NCBI GenBank assembly: GCA_949299185.1 | Contig: CASFZR010000011.1 | Location: 1 to 63,274 of the forward strand | Reading direction: 5' to 3' | DNA: 63,274 bases | DNA from: an uncultured Spirochaetales bacterium | Lineage (GTDB): Bacteria; Spirochaetota; Spirochaetia; Sphaerochaetales; Sphaerochaetaceae | Part shown: in pieces, positions 26,200 to 34,713 of the stretch | How positions within the stretch are numbered: the stretch's first letter is position 1 | Layout: each line of letters begins with the position of its first letter | Position numbers and translations under genes: made by a program | Notes under the pieces: generated by a model | What the model was told of the DNA's origin: nothing | Database searches by the model: none | What the model saw: the letters and a program-made list of their open reading frames with translations, nothing else

Positions 26200-27248
26200 T
26201 CATGCGCCTTGCCCTGCGTTACAGCTTCTCGCCATCTAGGCGCCATAGGAGAAGCAGCCTGCGGATCCTCGTTTCCACGGCACTCTCCGTCGCCGTGCTT
26301 CTTACCGTTATATCCATGATGGAATACATGCAGGGCTCGCGGCTTGATGCCATCAGGGCAGTGCGCTCCTTCGATGCCGTGATAGCAGGAGATGTGAGGG
26401 ATGCGATCAAGGAGCTGTTCCCCTCTGCCTCGGTATTCCTCTACGCCGAGGAGGAGGCCCTCTCCTCCGGCAGGGCAGTCACGGTGCGCTTCATCGATGA
26501 GGAGTATGATGGCGGCATCCATATCTCAGGAAGCTTGGAGGGATTGGTCGTCCCATACACGGAGCCCTCTGCAGAGGTGGCGCTGATGATGATGGGACGT
26601 GGAAGGAGCGGTGTGATGATGCCCGTGGAGCGCCGCTATGTGCCGACAGGCGCGTTCTATAGCGACATGGGCTATGAGTTCGATGGATCGCATATGTTCC
26701 TTCCCCTCTCCGAGCGAGGGGAGGCGGAGCTTGTGACCGGCGTGAAGGGCATCGATGACGAGGACATCTCCGTGCTTGAGGCGATGGGCTATGATGCGGT
26801 CTCCTGGAAGGAGAGCGAGAGCGCGCTCTACTCCGCGCTGCTGATGGAGAAGGTGATGATGTATCTCGTGCTGTCGCTTCTCTTCATCGTCATACTCGTC
26901 TCCCAGAAGTCCTCCGCGCGCCGCTTCTACAGGGCGAAGCGGAAGGAGGCTGCGGGCCTTGAGCTGCTGGGCATGGGGCGGATGAGGATCGATGCCTCGT
27001 TCATCCTCTCGTTCCTTATCGTCATGGTGCTGGGCCTTTCTTCCGGCGGCGTGCTGGCATTGGCCCTGATTCCCATCTCCGAGCGTGCCGTTGCTTATCT
27101 CGGTTTCCGCAACGCCGTGCTGTCATTTCCGCTTGCGACATTCCTCTGCCTTTCCCTTATCCTGATCCTCCTTGCCTTCATCATCGTGGCTGCGGAGCGG
27201 AGAAGGGATGGGCGTGTGGATATACAGGAGGTGCTTCGCGATGAGTGA
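26196..27248 (+). CDS. LolC/E-like ABC transporter permease 1
   Basis: 350 residues in the FtsX/MacB permease superfamily: an N-terminal helix (LRILVSTALSVAVLLTVISM), a large periplasmic domain of about 180 residues and three C-terminal helices, including the FtsX-type cytoplasmic loop RRFYRAKRKEAAGLELLGMG. With the following ATPase and second permease it forms a heterodimeric exporter probably releasing outer-membrane lipoproteins. Start could be ATG 26196 or ATG 26202. Confidence 0.8.
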   Translation: MIMRLALRYSFSPSRRHRRSSLRILVSTALSVAVLLTVISMMEYMQGSRLDAIRAVRSFDAVIAGDVRDAIKELFPSASVFLYAEEEALSSGRAVTVRFIDEEYDGGIHISGSLEGLVVPYTEPSAEVALMMMGRGRSGVMMPVERRYVPTGAFYSDMGYEFDGSHMFLPLSERGEAELVTGVKGIDDEDISVLEAMGYDAVSWKESESALYSALLMEKVMMYLVLSLLFIVILVSQKSSARRFYRAKRKEAAGLELLGMGRMRIDASFILSFLIVMVLGLSSGGVLALALIPISERAVAYLGFRNAVLSFPLATFLCLSLILILLAFIIVAAERRRDGRVDIQEVLRDE

Positions 27249-27927
27249 GCTATTGCGCCTTGAAGGGATATCTAAGTCATTTCCGGCTCCGGACGGAAGC
27301 CTGGTGGAGATCCTCTCCGGACTTGATCTCTCGCTTGAGGAGGGCGAGGTCATCTCGATAGTAGGCAGGAGCGGTTCTGGCAAGAGTACGCTTCTCTCCA
27401 TCGCCGCGCTCCTTCTCTCCCCGGATGGCGGCAGGATACTCTACGGTGGACAGGATACCTCCTCGCTGACAGCCAGGGAGGTATCCTCGCTACGCTCCGC
27501 GTCGATGGGCTTCATCTTCCAGTCCTCGATACTCCTTGAGGATTTCTCTGCGCTGGAGAACGTGGCGATGCCGTTATTGATACAGGGCAAAGGCCGTAGG
27601 GAGGCCTTCTCTGCGGCTGAGAGGCTGTTGGAGAAGGTAGGGCTTTCCGAGCGTATGGGATACAGGCCAGGACAGCTTTCAGGGGGTGAGCGGCAGAGGG
27701 TGGCCATAGCAAGGGCCCTTTCCCCGTCACCTTCCGTGGTCTTCGCCGATGAGCCTACCGGATCGCTCGATGAGCGCAGTGCCGCTGATATAGAGTCCCT
27801 GCTGCTGAGCGCCGTGCGTAGCGAGGGGCTGGGAATGATCATCGTCACCCATGACAGGAACCTGGCAGAGCGTGCCGACAGGATGCTGCTGCTCTCGGAG
27901 GGAAGGCTTTTCGATGAGGGCGTTTGA
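27241..27927 (+). CDS. LolD-like ABC transporter ATPase
   Basis: 228 residues from ATG 27241, where GGAGGTG gives the ribosome-binding site; the open frame reaches further upstream. Walker A GRSGSGKS, signature LSGGERQRVAIARAL, Walker B VVFADEPTGSLDERS, switch ITHDRN. The sequence FSALENVAMPLLIQG is typical of the LolD/MacB group. Flanked on both sides by FtsX-type permeases, each overlapping it. Confidence 0.9.
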   Translation: MSELLRLEGISKSFPAPDGSLVEILSGLDLSLEEGEVISIVGRSGSGKSTLLSIAALLLSPDGGRILYGGQDTSSLTAREVSSLRSASMGFIFQSSILLEDFSALENVAMPLLIQGKGRREAFSAAERLLEKVGLSERMGYRPGQLSGGERQRVAIARALSPSPSVVFADEPTGSLDERSAADIESLLLSAVRSEGLGMIIVTHDRNLAERADRMLLLSEGRLFDEGV

Positions 27928-29050
27928 GCGTATCTGGCTGGAACGTAAGTGCGGAAGGAAGATGGGGGCAGGGTATGTGATGTCCTCGTACCTTCCGCTT
28001 CTCGTCATCCTCCTGATAACCGCGGCCCTTGTCTTCTCGATCATCTTCATCTTCTCGGTCTCTACGCGTATCGACCGTATGCTGGAGGTCCTTGGCTCCG
28101 GGAGCGTGTTCTCCTATGCTGATGTTCCTCCTGATCTGCTTCCCGATGGCACGGAGTGTCACCATACGGCCTCCTCCGAGGCTCTTCTCTATGCATCTGG
28201 CGGAGAGCGTGCCGTGATGATCAAGGGCGTTGAGGATGGCTATTTCGATGGGATGAGGGGGGAGGAGCTTGGCGTGGGAGGCCTTCCCGATGACCTGCTG
28301 AATCCCCTGCTGATCTCCTCATCGCTTGCCGAGGAGCTTGGTCTTTCTCCCGGGGACCGGCTGACGATATTGCTTTATGAGGCGGAGAAGGACAGGACCC
28401 GTCCGTATCTTGCTACCGTCGCCGCTGTCTTCGATTCCGTCTATCCTCAGCTTGATAGCAGGCTTGTCTTCTCTGATCTCTCGCTGTTCTCCAGTCATGA
28501 CGGCGTTGAGATACTGCTTCCCGCTGGCTCTGATGCCGATGCACTCGTCCGTATGCTTTCGGATGCAGGCGTTCCGGCCTTCTCATACAAGGAACTCAAC
28601 CGCCATGCCTATGATAACGTGGAGTCCTCCATCGACGTGCTTTACCTTATCTTTGCTCTCGTTGCCGTCCTTGCATCATTCTTCTCATCCGATGCGGCGG
28701 AAGGCTACGTGGAGCGCGACAGGAAGGATATCGCGGAACTGATGGTGCTTGGCGTGGACAGGAGGCGCCTGCTATGGCTGTATGAGGCCCTGACGCTCAT
28801 CCATGTCTTCGTATCTCTTCTGGCGGGAACGTTGCTGGGTATCATGCTGGCGCTTCTCTCTCCCTATGCCATCGAGGCCATCGCTGCCGCGGAACCTGCC
28901 TTCCTCGATTACTATGTCCGCTCGTTCTCGATAGTCATACCGGTGTTCAGGATCGCCGCCATGATGATGCTGTCGCTTGCCGTGTCTGCGCTCTCCGCGT
29001 ACCTGTCGCTCTGCCGCGTGACTGTTGCCAACGTCCTTGGCTCTTGGTAG
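27914..29050 (+). CDS. LolC/E-like ABC transporter permease 2
   Basis: 378 residues starting MRAFERIWLERKCGRK; the ATG at 27914 overlaps the ATPase gene by 14 nt and is preceded by GGAAGG. One N-terminal helix, a periplasmic domain (~200 residues) and three C-terminal helices with the FtsX loop ERDRKDIAELMVLGVDRRRL. Complements the first permease in a LolCDE-type complex. Its 3' end contains the -35 and -10 of the RNase Z gene. Confidence 0.8.
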   Translation: MRAFERIWLERKCGRKMGAGYVMSSYLPLLVILLITAALVFSIIFIFSVSTRIDRMLEVLGSGSVFSYADVPPDLLPDGTECHHTASSEALLYASGGERAVMIKGVEDGYFDGMRGEELGVGGLPDDLLNPLLISSSLAEELGLSPGDRLTILLYEAEKDRTRPYLATVAAVFDSVYPQLDSRLVFSDLSLFSSHDGVEILLPAGSDADALVRMLSDAGVPAFSYKELNRHAYDNVESSIDVLYLIFALVAVLASFFSSDAAEGYVERDRKDIAELMVLGVDRRRLLWLYEALTLIHVFVSLLAGTLLGIMLALLSPYAIEAIAAAEPAFLDYYVRSFSIVIPVFRIAAMMMLSLAVSALSAYLSLCRVTVANVLGSW

Positions 29051-29053
29051 AAT
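29025..29053 (+). promoter_or_regulatory. Leaderless-type promoter of rnz
   Basis: TTGCCA (29025-29030), 17-bp spacer, TAGAAT (29048-29053), 7 nt, GTG 29061. It lies mostly inside the end of the upstream permease gene. No ribosome-binding site. Confidence 0.65.
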
Positions 29054-29060
29054 CATCCCT

Positions 29061-29984
29061 GTGAATCTCGAAGCATTTTCCCTCGGGACAAGCGGTATGA
29101 TGCCGCTTCCCGGACGCTTTCTGACATCCGTTCTCGTGCGCCGTGATGGAGACCTCTTCCTCTTTGATTCGGGAGAGGGGACGCAGGTATCGATGAAGAT
29201 GCTCAATCTTCGCTGGAAGAAGATATCCGCGATCATGATATCCCATATGCACGCGGACCATGTTACAGGGCTTCCGGGGATGCTGATGCTCTCCTCGCAG
29301 GTGGACAGGACGGAACCTCTGTATGTGATAGGGCCCCAGAAGCTCGGGGATTATATCGAGTCATCGAGGCGCATCCTCGATATGTACATCAACTATGAGA
29401 TCCGCTTCATACCTGTGGAGACCGGTATCGTATACTCCGGGGATGGCTTCTCGATACAGGCCTTTCCTCTACGCCACACGAAGCCGTGCTATGGCTACAC
29501 GCTCGTGGAGGAGAGGAGGAAGGGAGAGTTCTTCCCTGACAAGGCCCTCGCTCTCGGAGTCCCTAAGGGGAAGCTCTGGGGCTGCCTCCAGCGCGGGGAG
29601 AGCGTGACGCTCCCCGATGGCCGCGTCATCACCAGCGATATGGTCATGGGTTCAAGCAGGGATGGGCGCAAGCTGAGCTATGTCACGGACACGATGTACT
29701 TCCCTCAGATCGCGGACTACGTGCATGATTCGGATATCCTCTTCTGCGAGGGAATGTTCGAGAAATCCTTGACAGAGACAGCGAGGGAGAAGAAGCACAT
29801 GACGGCCTATGAGGCCGGACTCGTCGCGAGGGACAGCAACAGCCTCAGGCTATGCCTGCAGCACTATTCGCCCCGTTATTCCGACAGGGAGCTGAAGATG
29901 CTGCAGAAGGAAGCTGCCGAGGTCTTCCCTGAGACGGTGCTTACCCGTGACCGCATGGTCTTCGATATCCCATTGAAGGACTGA
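29061..29984 (+). CDS. rnz: Ribonuclease Z (tRNA 3' processing)
   Basis: 307 residues. The protein homology begins at GTG 29061 (MNLEAFSLGTSGMMPLPGR); the longer frame upstream runs into the permease gene. Metallo-beta-lactamase motif SHMHADHVTGLPG, later metal ligands in SYVTDTMYF and the final LQHYSPRYSD histidine. RNase Z cuts tRNA precursors lacking an encoded CCA, which fits tRNA-Leu in this window. Start codon 7 nt from the -10 and no ribosome-binding site: leaderless. Confidence 0.92.
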   Translation: MNLEAFSLGTSGMMPLPGRFLTSVLVRRDGDLFLFDSGEGTQVSMKMLNLRWKKISAIMISHMHADHVTGLPGMLMLSSQVDRTEPLYVIGPQKLGDYIESSRRILDMYINYEIRFIPVETGIVYSGDGFSIQAFPLRHTKPCYGYTLVEERRKGEFFPDKALALGVPKGKLWGCLQRGESVTLPDGRVITSDMVMGSSRDGRKLSYVTDTMYFPQIADYVHDSDILFCEGMFEKSLTETAREKKHMTAYEAGLVARDSNSLRLCLQHYSPRYSDRELKMLQKEAAEVFPETVLTRDRMVFDIPLKD

Positions 29985-30000
29985 TCGTTATACCCCATGC

Positions 30001-30028
30001 TTGATTTACAGGGGATAACGGGTATAAT
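30001..30028 (+). promoter_or_regulatory. Leaderless-type promoter of AAA ATPase gene at 30035
   Basis: TTGATT (30001-30006), 16-bp spacer, consensus TATAAT (30023-30028), CATCGT, ATG 30035. No ribosome-binding site upstream of the ATG. Confidence 0.7.
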
Positions 30029-30034
30029 CATCGT

Positions 30035-31798
30035 ATGGCAGGTAGGAATAATCCTTCATATGATGCGCTCAGGCGTGAGATCGAGACGCTCCCTAAGGGA
30101 TCGATTGCCATAAAGCACGTCAAGGGCAAGCCATATCATTATCATCGCTGGTATGAGGATGGCCGCAGGTATGAGCGCTATGTCGCAGAGGCAGATGTTC
30201 CCTATCTTGTCGAAGGCATAGAGAGGAGGAAGGCGCTTGAAGCCCAGCTGAAGGCAGATGGGAAGAAGGGGCCATCGGGATATCGCTTCCATGCCTCAGT
30301 CCTTACAGGTGATGAGCTTGAGGCGTTCTCTGCTCCGGTGCGATCATTCCGCAAGCGTGAGTGCTTCGATGTCCTTCGCGATTACGCCTATGGGGAGAGC
30401 GATGGGCGTGTCCTTATACTATTCGGCCTTCGCCGTACGGGAAAGACTACCCTCATCCGCCAGCTTATTTCGGAAATGAGTGATGAGGTACGTAGCCATG
30501 CCGCGTTCATGCAGGTTGGCCCTGATGATACGCTTGCTGATATAAACAGGGATCTCCGGCTTCTCATGCAGCAGGGATATTCCCATGTATTCATCGATGA
30601 GGTCACGCTCCTTCCTGATTTCATTGACGGTAGCGCTCTCTTTGCTGATATCTTCGCTTCTTCCGGCATGAAGATCATCCTGTCAGGAACGGACTCCCTT
30701 GGCTTTGTCCTTTCGGAGGATGAACAGCTATATGACAGATGCCTGATGATACATACGACATTCATACCGTATCGTGAATTCTCATATGTCCTTGGCGTGA
30801 AAGGCATCGATGAATACATCCGCTTCGGTGGGACTATGAGCTTGTCCGGACGGCATTATAACGGTGCAGCGATGTTCTCCGATGCCAGAAGGGTTGATGA
30901 GTATATCGATACGGCGATAGCACGGAACATACAGCATTCGTTGAGATACTATCAGGATGGAAGGCACTTCCGTCTCCTTCATGAGCTTTATCAGAAGGAT
31001 GAGCTTACCGGTGCGATAAACCGTGTCGTCGAGGATATGAACCACAGGTTCACGCTTGATGTCCTTATCAGGAGCTTCCGCTCTGGCGATCTGGCGCTCT
31101 CTGCCAGGAATCTCCGCCATGACAGGTCCCATCCTACATCCATCCTGGATGATGTGGATATCAAGGCAATAACCGATCGGCTCAGGCGGCGGCTGGAGAT
31201 ATTGGAAATGGGGGAGATGTCCGTATCGTTATCTCAGGCACATGCGGATGAGATAAGGGAGTATCTTGAGCTTATGGATCTCATAATGGAGATTCCTGTG
31301 ATGGATATATCTTCATCAACGGCAGTGCATATGCGTACGGTGATTACCCAGCCAGGACTTCGCTATGCGCAGGCGGATGCTCTGGTCGAGAGCCTTATAG
31401 AGGATGAGACCATGGATGATCTTCCCGTAGGGGAGAGAGCATATGTATTGGAGAGGATACGCAGCGAGATCCGTGGCCGTATGATGGAAGATATCGTGCT
31501 GCTGGAGACGATGCTTGCCTTTCCTGACAAGAGGGTATTCGTCCTTCAGTTCCCTGTCGGAGAGTTCGATATGGTCATATTTGATCCTGTTTCCCTTTCG
31601 TGCTGCCTCTATGAGATTAAGCACAGCGATGCGATAAGCGAGGAGCAGCAGCGCCATCTTCGGGATGAAGAGAAGCTCAAGGCTGTCAGGTTCCGCTTCG
31701 GGACCATCCGCGGACGTTATGTGCTATATCGAGGAAAGGATGCGAGTGTGGATGGAATCGAATACAGGAATGTTGAGGAATACCTGGAATCCTTATGA
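30035..31798 (+). CDS. AAA ATPase with N-terminal DNA/RNA-binding-like module and PD-(D/E)XK-type C-terminus
   Basis: 587 residues. Residues ~1-75 form a module (GSIAIKHVKGKPYHYHRWYE, then ERRKALEAQL) recurrent in spirochaete and mobile-element proteins and not part of the ATPase core. ATPase: Walker A LFGLRRTGKTTLI (~130-142), Walker B HVFIDEVTLLPDF. The C-terminal ~120 residues contain a nuclease-like core EFDMVIFDPVSLSCCLYEIK followed by HSD. Related to DUF4143 ATPases but longer because of the N-terminal module. Function unknown. Single gene with its own promoter; imperfect repeats of 33-34 bp period begin at its stop codon. Confidence 0.8.
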   Translation: MAGRNNPSYDALRREIETLPKGSIAIKHVKGKPYHYHRWYEDGRRYERYVAEADVPYLVEGIERRKALEAQLKADGKKGPSGYRFHASVLTGDELEAFSAPVRSFRKRECFDVLRDYAYGESDGRVLILFGLRRTGKTTLIRQLISEMSDEVRSHAAFMQVGPDDTLADINRDLRLLMQQGYSHVFIDEVTLLPDFIDGSALFADIFASSGMKIILSGTDSLGFVLSEDEQLYDRCLMIHTTFIPYREFSYVLGVKGIDEYIRFGGTMSLSGRHYNGAAMFSDARRVDEYIDTAIARNIQHSLRYYQDGRHFRLLHELYQKDELTGAINRVVEDMNHRFTLDVLIRSFRSGDLALSARNLRHDRSHPTSILDDVDIKAITDRLRRRLEILEMGEMSVSLSQAHADEIREYLELMDLIMEIPVMDISSSTAVHMRTVITQPGLRYAQADALVESLIEDETMDDLPVGERAYVLERIRSEIRGRMMEDIVLLETMLAFPDKRVFVLQFPVGEFDMVIFDPVSLSCCLYEIKHSDAISEEQQRHLRDEEKLKAVRFRFGTIRGRYVLYRGKDASVDGIEYRNVEEYLESL

Positions 31799-31799
31799 T

Positions 31800-31879
31800 T
31801 CCAAACTGTGCATAGCTGGGGTTTTTCATGAAATCCAAACTGCGCTTTCTTGGGGATCTTGCGTTCTGCAAGATTGCGC
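31800..31879. repeat. Three imperfect direct repeats after the AAA ATPase gene
   Basis: TCCAAACTGTGC at 31800-31811, TCCAAACTGCGC at 31834-31845, and the diverged TGCAAGATTGCGC at 31867-31879: starts are 34 and 33 bp apart. In the first two copies GGGG follows 6 bp later. A small ATCTTGC/GCAAGAT hairpin overlaps the third copy. Confidence 0.5.
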
Positions 31880-31916
31880 CTTGCCGGTATCCTTATTAGG
31901 ATTTCCTTTTCTGATA

Positions 31917-31950
31917 AGAAAATAATAAAGGCGGACCTTGCGATCCGCCT
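31917..31950 (-). terminator. fba: Intrinsic terminator of the aldolase gene
   Basis: Read on the minus strand: AGGCGGA, 8-nt loop, TCCGCCT, then TTATTATTTTCTT. Stem 31929-31950, U tract on its low-coordinate side. It is 19 nt after the stop of the fructose-bisphosphate aldolase gene. Confidence 0.85.
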
Positions 31951-31969
31951 CATATGCTTCATAAGACTC

Positions 31970-32968
31970 TCAGTCAAGGGCATGGCCAGCAGAGCCAAGG
32001 ACCTCGATGTTCTTCCTCATGTACATCTTCTTAAGCTCGTCACGGGCCGGTCCGAGGTACTTCCTTGGGTCGAACTCAGCAGGCTTCTCTGCAAATACCT
32101 TCCTGATCATCGCCGTCATGGCAAGGCGTCCATCGGAGTCGATGTTGATCTTGCAGACGGCGGAGGCTGCGGCCTTCCTAAGCTGCTCCTCTGGGATTCC
32201 CACGCTGTCGGTGAGCTTGCCGCCGAACTGGTTGATGATCTTCACATACTCCTGAGGTACGGATGATGCGCCGTGGAGTACGATCGGGAATCCTGGGATC
32301 CTCTTCTCGATCTCCTCGAGGATGTCGAAGCGGAGCGGTGGCGGTACGAGGATGCCTTCGGCGTTCCTTGTACACTGATCCGGGGTGAACTTATATGCTC
32401 CATGGCTGGTTCCGATGGAGATCGCGAGGGAATCGACGCCTGTGCGTGAGGAGAAGTCCTCGACTTCCTCAGGCCTCGTGTAGTGGGATACCGCTGATGA
32501 TACCTCGTCCTCGATTCCGGCAAGCACTCCAAGCTCGCCCTCGACGGTCACGTCGAACTGATGGGCGTACTCTACCACCTGCTTGGTAAGCGCGATGTTC
32601 TCCTCATAGGGGAGGTGTGAGCCATCGATCATGACGGAGGAGAATCCGTTGTCGATGCAGTCCTTCGCTGTCTGGAATGAGTCACCATGGTCAAGGTGAA
32701 GCACTATTGGGATATCGCAGCCAAGCTCATGCGCGTACTGCGTGGCTCCGCGTGCCATGTTGCGGAGTATGTTGATGTTGGCATAGTCCCTCGCGCCCTT
32801 CGATACCTGAAGGATAACAGGGCTCTTTGTCTCGACACAGGCCTGGATGATTGCCTGCATCTGCTCCATGTTGTTGAAGTTATAGGCAGGGATAGCGTAC
32901 TTTCCCTTCATTGCCTTTGCGAATATGTCCCTGGTATTCACCAGGCCAAGATCCTTGTAGCTGACCAT
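31970..32968 (-). CDS. fba: Class II fructose-1,6-bisphosphate aldolase
   Basis: 332 residues. Class II zinc aldolase motifs: HLDHGDSFQTAKDCIDNG with metal and catalytic residues, VEGELGVLAGIED, the DSLAISIGTSHGAYKF segment and VLHGASSVPQEYV. Cleaves fructose bisphosphate to two triose phosphates in glycolysis. Monocistronic, ribosome-binding site AAGGAGG, its own promoter and a strong terminator. Confidence 0.95.
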   Translation of the reverse strand: MVSYKDLGLVNTRDIFAKAMKGKYAIPAYNFNNMEQMQAIIQACVETKSPVILQVSKGARDYANINILRNMARGATQYAHELGCDIPIVLHLDHGDSFQTAKDCIDNGFSSVMIDGSHLPYEENIALTKQVVEYAHQFDVTVEGELGVLAGIEDEVSSAVSHYTRPEEVEDFSSRTGVDSLAISIGTSHGAYKFTPDQCTRNAEGILVPPPLRFDILEEIEKRIPGFPIVLHGASSVPQEYVKIINQFGGKLTDSVGIPEEQLRKAAASAVCKINIDSDGRLAMTAMIRKVFAEKPAEFDPRKYLGPARDELKKMYMRKNIEVLGSAGHALD

Positions 32969-33001
32969 CTGAGTCGTCCTCCTTATTCAAGTCGATATAA
33001 C

Positions 33002-33029
33002 TTTATCCCTAACGAGGTAGACCGGTCAA
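33002..33029 (-). promoter_or_regulatory. fba: Promoter of fba
   Basis: Minus strand: TTGACC, 16-bp spacer, GATAAA, followed by a leader of about 25 nt containing AAGGAGG. Confidence 0.55.
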
Positions 33030-33140
33030 CACATACGTATCTGTCCATCCTCCTGCCTGTTGCCTTGGAAGATGCGTATCATGGCTGATGAAATGAATGG
33101 AACACGCCGTTCCCTTATTCAAAATCCCCGTTTCATGTGC

Positions 33141-33146
33141 TATAAC
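33141..33146 (+). promoter_or_regulatory. -10 element of the thiamin operon
   Basis: TATAAC (33141-33146), placed 8-12 nt before the first riboswitch stem, with a TTATTCAAAA stretch about 17 bp upstream as the -35 candidate. Confidence 0.5.
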
Positions 33147-33150
33147 GTAG

Positions 33151-33232
33151 AGGATGATGCAGGGGAGCCGCAAGGCTGAGAAGGTAGAACCTGACCCTTA
33201 GAACCTGTTGGTTAGTACCAGCGTAGGGAGCA
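33151..33232 (+). ncRNA. TPP riboswitch (THI element)
   Basis: Conserved THI-box blocks in order: GGGGAGCCGCAAGGCTGAGA, ACCTGACCCTTAGAACCTG, GTTAGTACCAGCGTAGGGA. The CTGAGA and the closing CAGCGTAGGGA elements are diagnostic. It ends about 37 nt before thiD, whose ribosome-binding site AGAGGAGG is at 33257-33264. No obvious terminator hairpin with U tract lies between, so control is probably at translation initiation (inference). Confidence 0.96.
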
Positions 33233-33268
33233 TGGGCGCTTCGCCTCCTGCATATCAGAGGAGGCAGG

Positions 33269-34066
33269 ATGAGGACAGCGCTCACCATCGCGGGCTCCGA
33301 CGCTTCGGGCGGAGCAGGAATCCAGGCAGATATCAAGACGATGTCGGCATTAGGCGTGTTCGCCATGTCGGTGATCGTATCCGTTGTAGCGGAGAATACC
33401 AGCCGCGTGATCTCTATCGAGGATGTGTCGCCTCGCGTGATATCCGATCAGATAGATGCGGTCTTCGAGGATATACCGCCAGATGCGGTCAAGGTCGGTA
33501 TGCTCTCGACGCCGGAGTGCATGAGGACCGTCGCGGCCAAGCTCCGAGAGTACAGGCCGAGCCATGTCGTCATCGATCCGGTCATGTACGCCAAGAATGG
33601 CGCGCCCCTGATGCAGGAGAGTTCCATAGGTACGCTGATTGAGGAGGTCATTCCCCTTGCCACCGTGCTTACGCCGAATATCCCGGAGGCGGAGAAGATC
33701 GCCGGCATGGAGATCCGGGATCTTGATGGCATGAAGAGGGCGGCGGAGAGGATCGCGGCGATGGGCTGCGGCTCCGTGCTTGTGAAGGGCGGTCACAGGA
33801 TCGGCAATGCCGATGATCTTCTCTTCGATGGCTCTGGGTTCACCGTGTTCCCTAGAACGAGGATAGATACGAAGAACACCCATGGCACGGGCTGTACGCT
33901 TTCCAGCGCCATCGCTTCCTATCTTGCTAGGGGATACGGACTCATAGACGCCGTCTCAAAGGCCAAGGATTATGTTACGGGTGCCATAGCCCATGCGCTG
34001 GAGCTGGGCCGTGGCAATGGACCGACAGATCATTTCTTCATGTTTAGGGAGGATATGGAAGCATGA
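33269..34066 (+). CDS. thiD: Hydroxymethylpyrimidine (phosphate) kinase
   Basis: 265 residues, ribokinase-like. Motifs TIAGSDASGGAGIQADIKT at the N-terminus and TKNTHGTGCTLSSAIASYL with the catalytic Asp neighbourhood at the C-terminus. Phosphorylates HMP to HMP-PP for thiamin assembly. First gene of the riboswitch-controlled operon. Confidence 0.95.
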   Translation: MRTALTIAGSDASGGAGIQADIKTMSALGVFAMSVIVSVVAENTSRVISIEDVSPRVISDQIDAVFEDIPPDAVKVGMLSTPECMRTVAAKLREYRPSHVVIDPVMYAKNGAPLMQESSIGTLIEEVIPLATVLTPNIPEAEKIAGMEIRDLDGMKRAAERIAAMGCGSVLVKGGHRIGNADDLLFDGSGFTVFPRTRIDTKNTHGTGCTLSSAIASYLARGYGLIDAVSKAKDYVTGAIAHALELGRGNGPTDHFFMFREDMEA

Positions 34067-34713
34067 GTTTCATGAGTGATGTTACCGCCGATTCGATGGA
34101 TCTCTGGAAGGCCGCGGCGGATGAGCCGTTCCTGGAGGAGCTGGGTAAGGGGACGCTTTCGCGCGATGTCTTCCTGGATTATATCGTGCAGGACAGCATA
34201 TATCTCCGTGATTATATGAAGGCATATGCGATGGGGATGTTCCGCTCTCCGACGCTCCGGGATATGCAGTTCTTCTACTCGGTGCTTGGCTTCGTCAATG
34301 ACAGCGAGAACGCGACGAGGCTTGGCTATCTCAAGGATGGCGGATTGACAGATGATGATGTGGAGAAGGTAGAGAAGAAGGAGGCCTGCAGGGACTATAC
34401 GGCCTTCCTGATCGAGACGGCGGAGAAGGGCAGCCTCGAGGAGATCCTGATGGCTGTGATGCCTTGCATGACCGGTTATGAGTATGTATTCGCCGAGACG
34501 CTGAAGCGCCATCCTGAGGTCGTGGATACCTATTACGGCCCACTTGTGAAGGATTATACAGCGCCGTTCTACGGTGAGTGCTGCCGCGCGTGGGAGGAGT
34601 ACTGCGACAGGATCTGCTCTTCATATCCTGATAAGAAGCATCTTTCGGACATATTCCGCGAGGCGAGCAGGCACGAGCTGATGTTCTGGAAGATGGCGGG
34701 AGGCAATATATGA
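34063..34713 (+). CDS. tenA: TenA-family aminopyrimidine aminohydrolase / thiaminase II
   Basis: 216 residues, all-helical TenA fold. The catalytic cysteine is in VMPCMTGYEY (~136) with the supporting Asp/Tyr residues in DYIVQDSIYLRDYMKAYA and the C-terminal Glu in ASRHELMFWKMA. Regenerates HMP from degraded thiamin. Overlaps thiD by 4 nt; its presence with thiD and thiM and the absence of thiC/thiG indicate salvage. Confidence 0.93.
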   Translation: MSFMSDVTADSMDLWKAAADEPFLEELGKGTLSRDVFLDYIVQDSIYLRDYMKAYAMGMFRSPTLRDMQFFYSVLGFVNDSENATRLGYLKDGGLTDDDVEKVEKKEACRDYTAFLIETAEKGSLEEILMAVMPCMTGYEYVFAETLKRHPEVVDTYYGPLVKDYTAPFYGECCRAWEEYCDRICSSYPDKKHLSDIFREASRHELMFWKMAGGNI

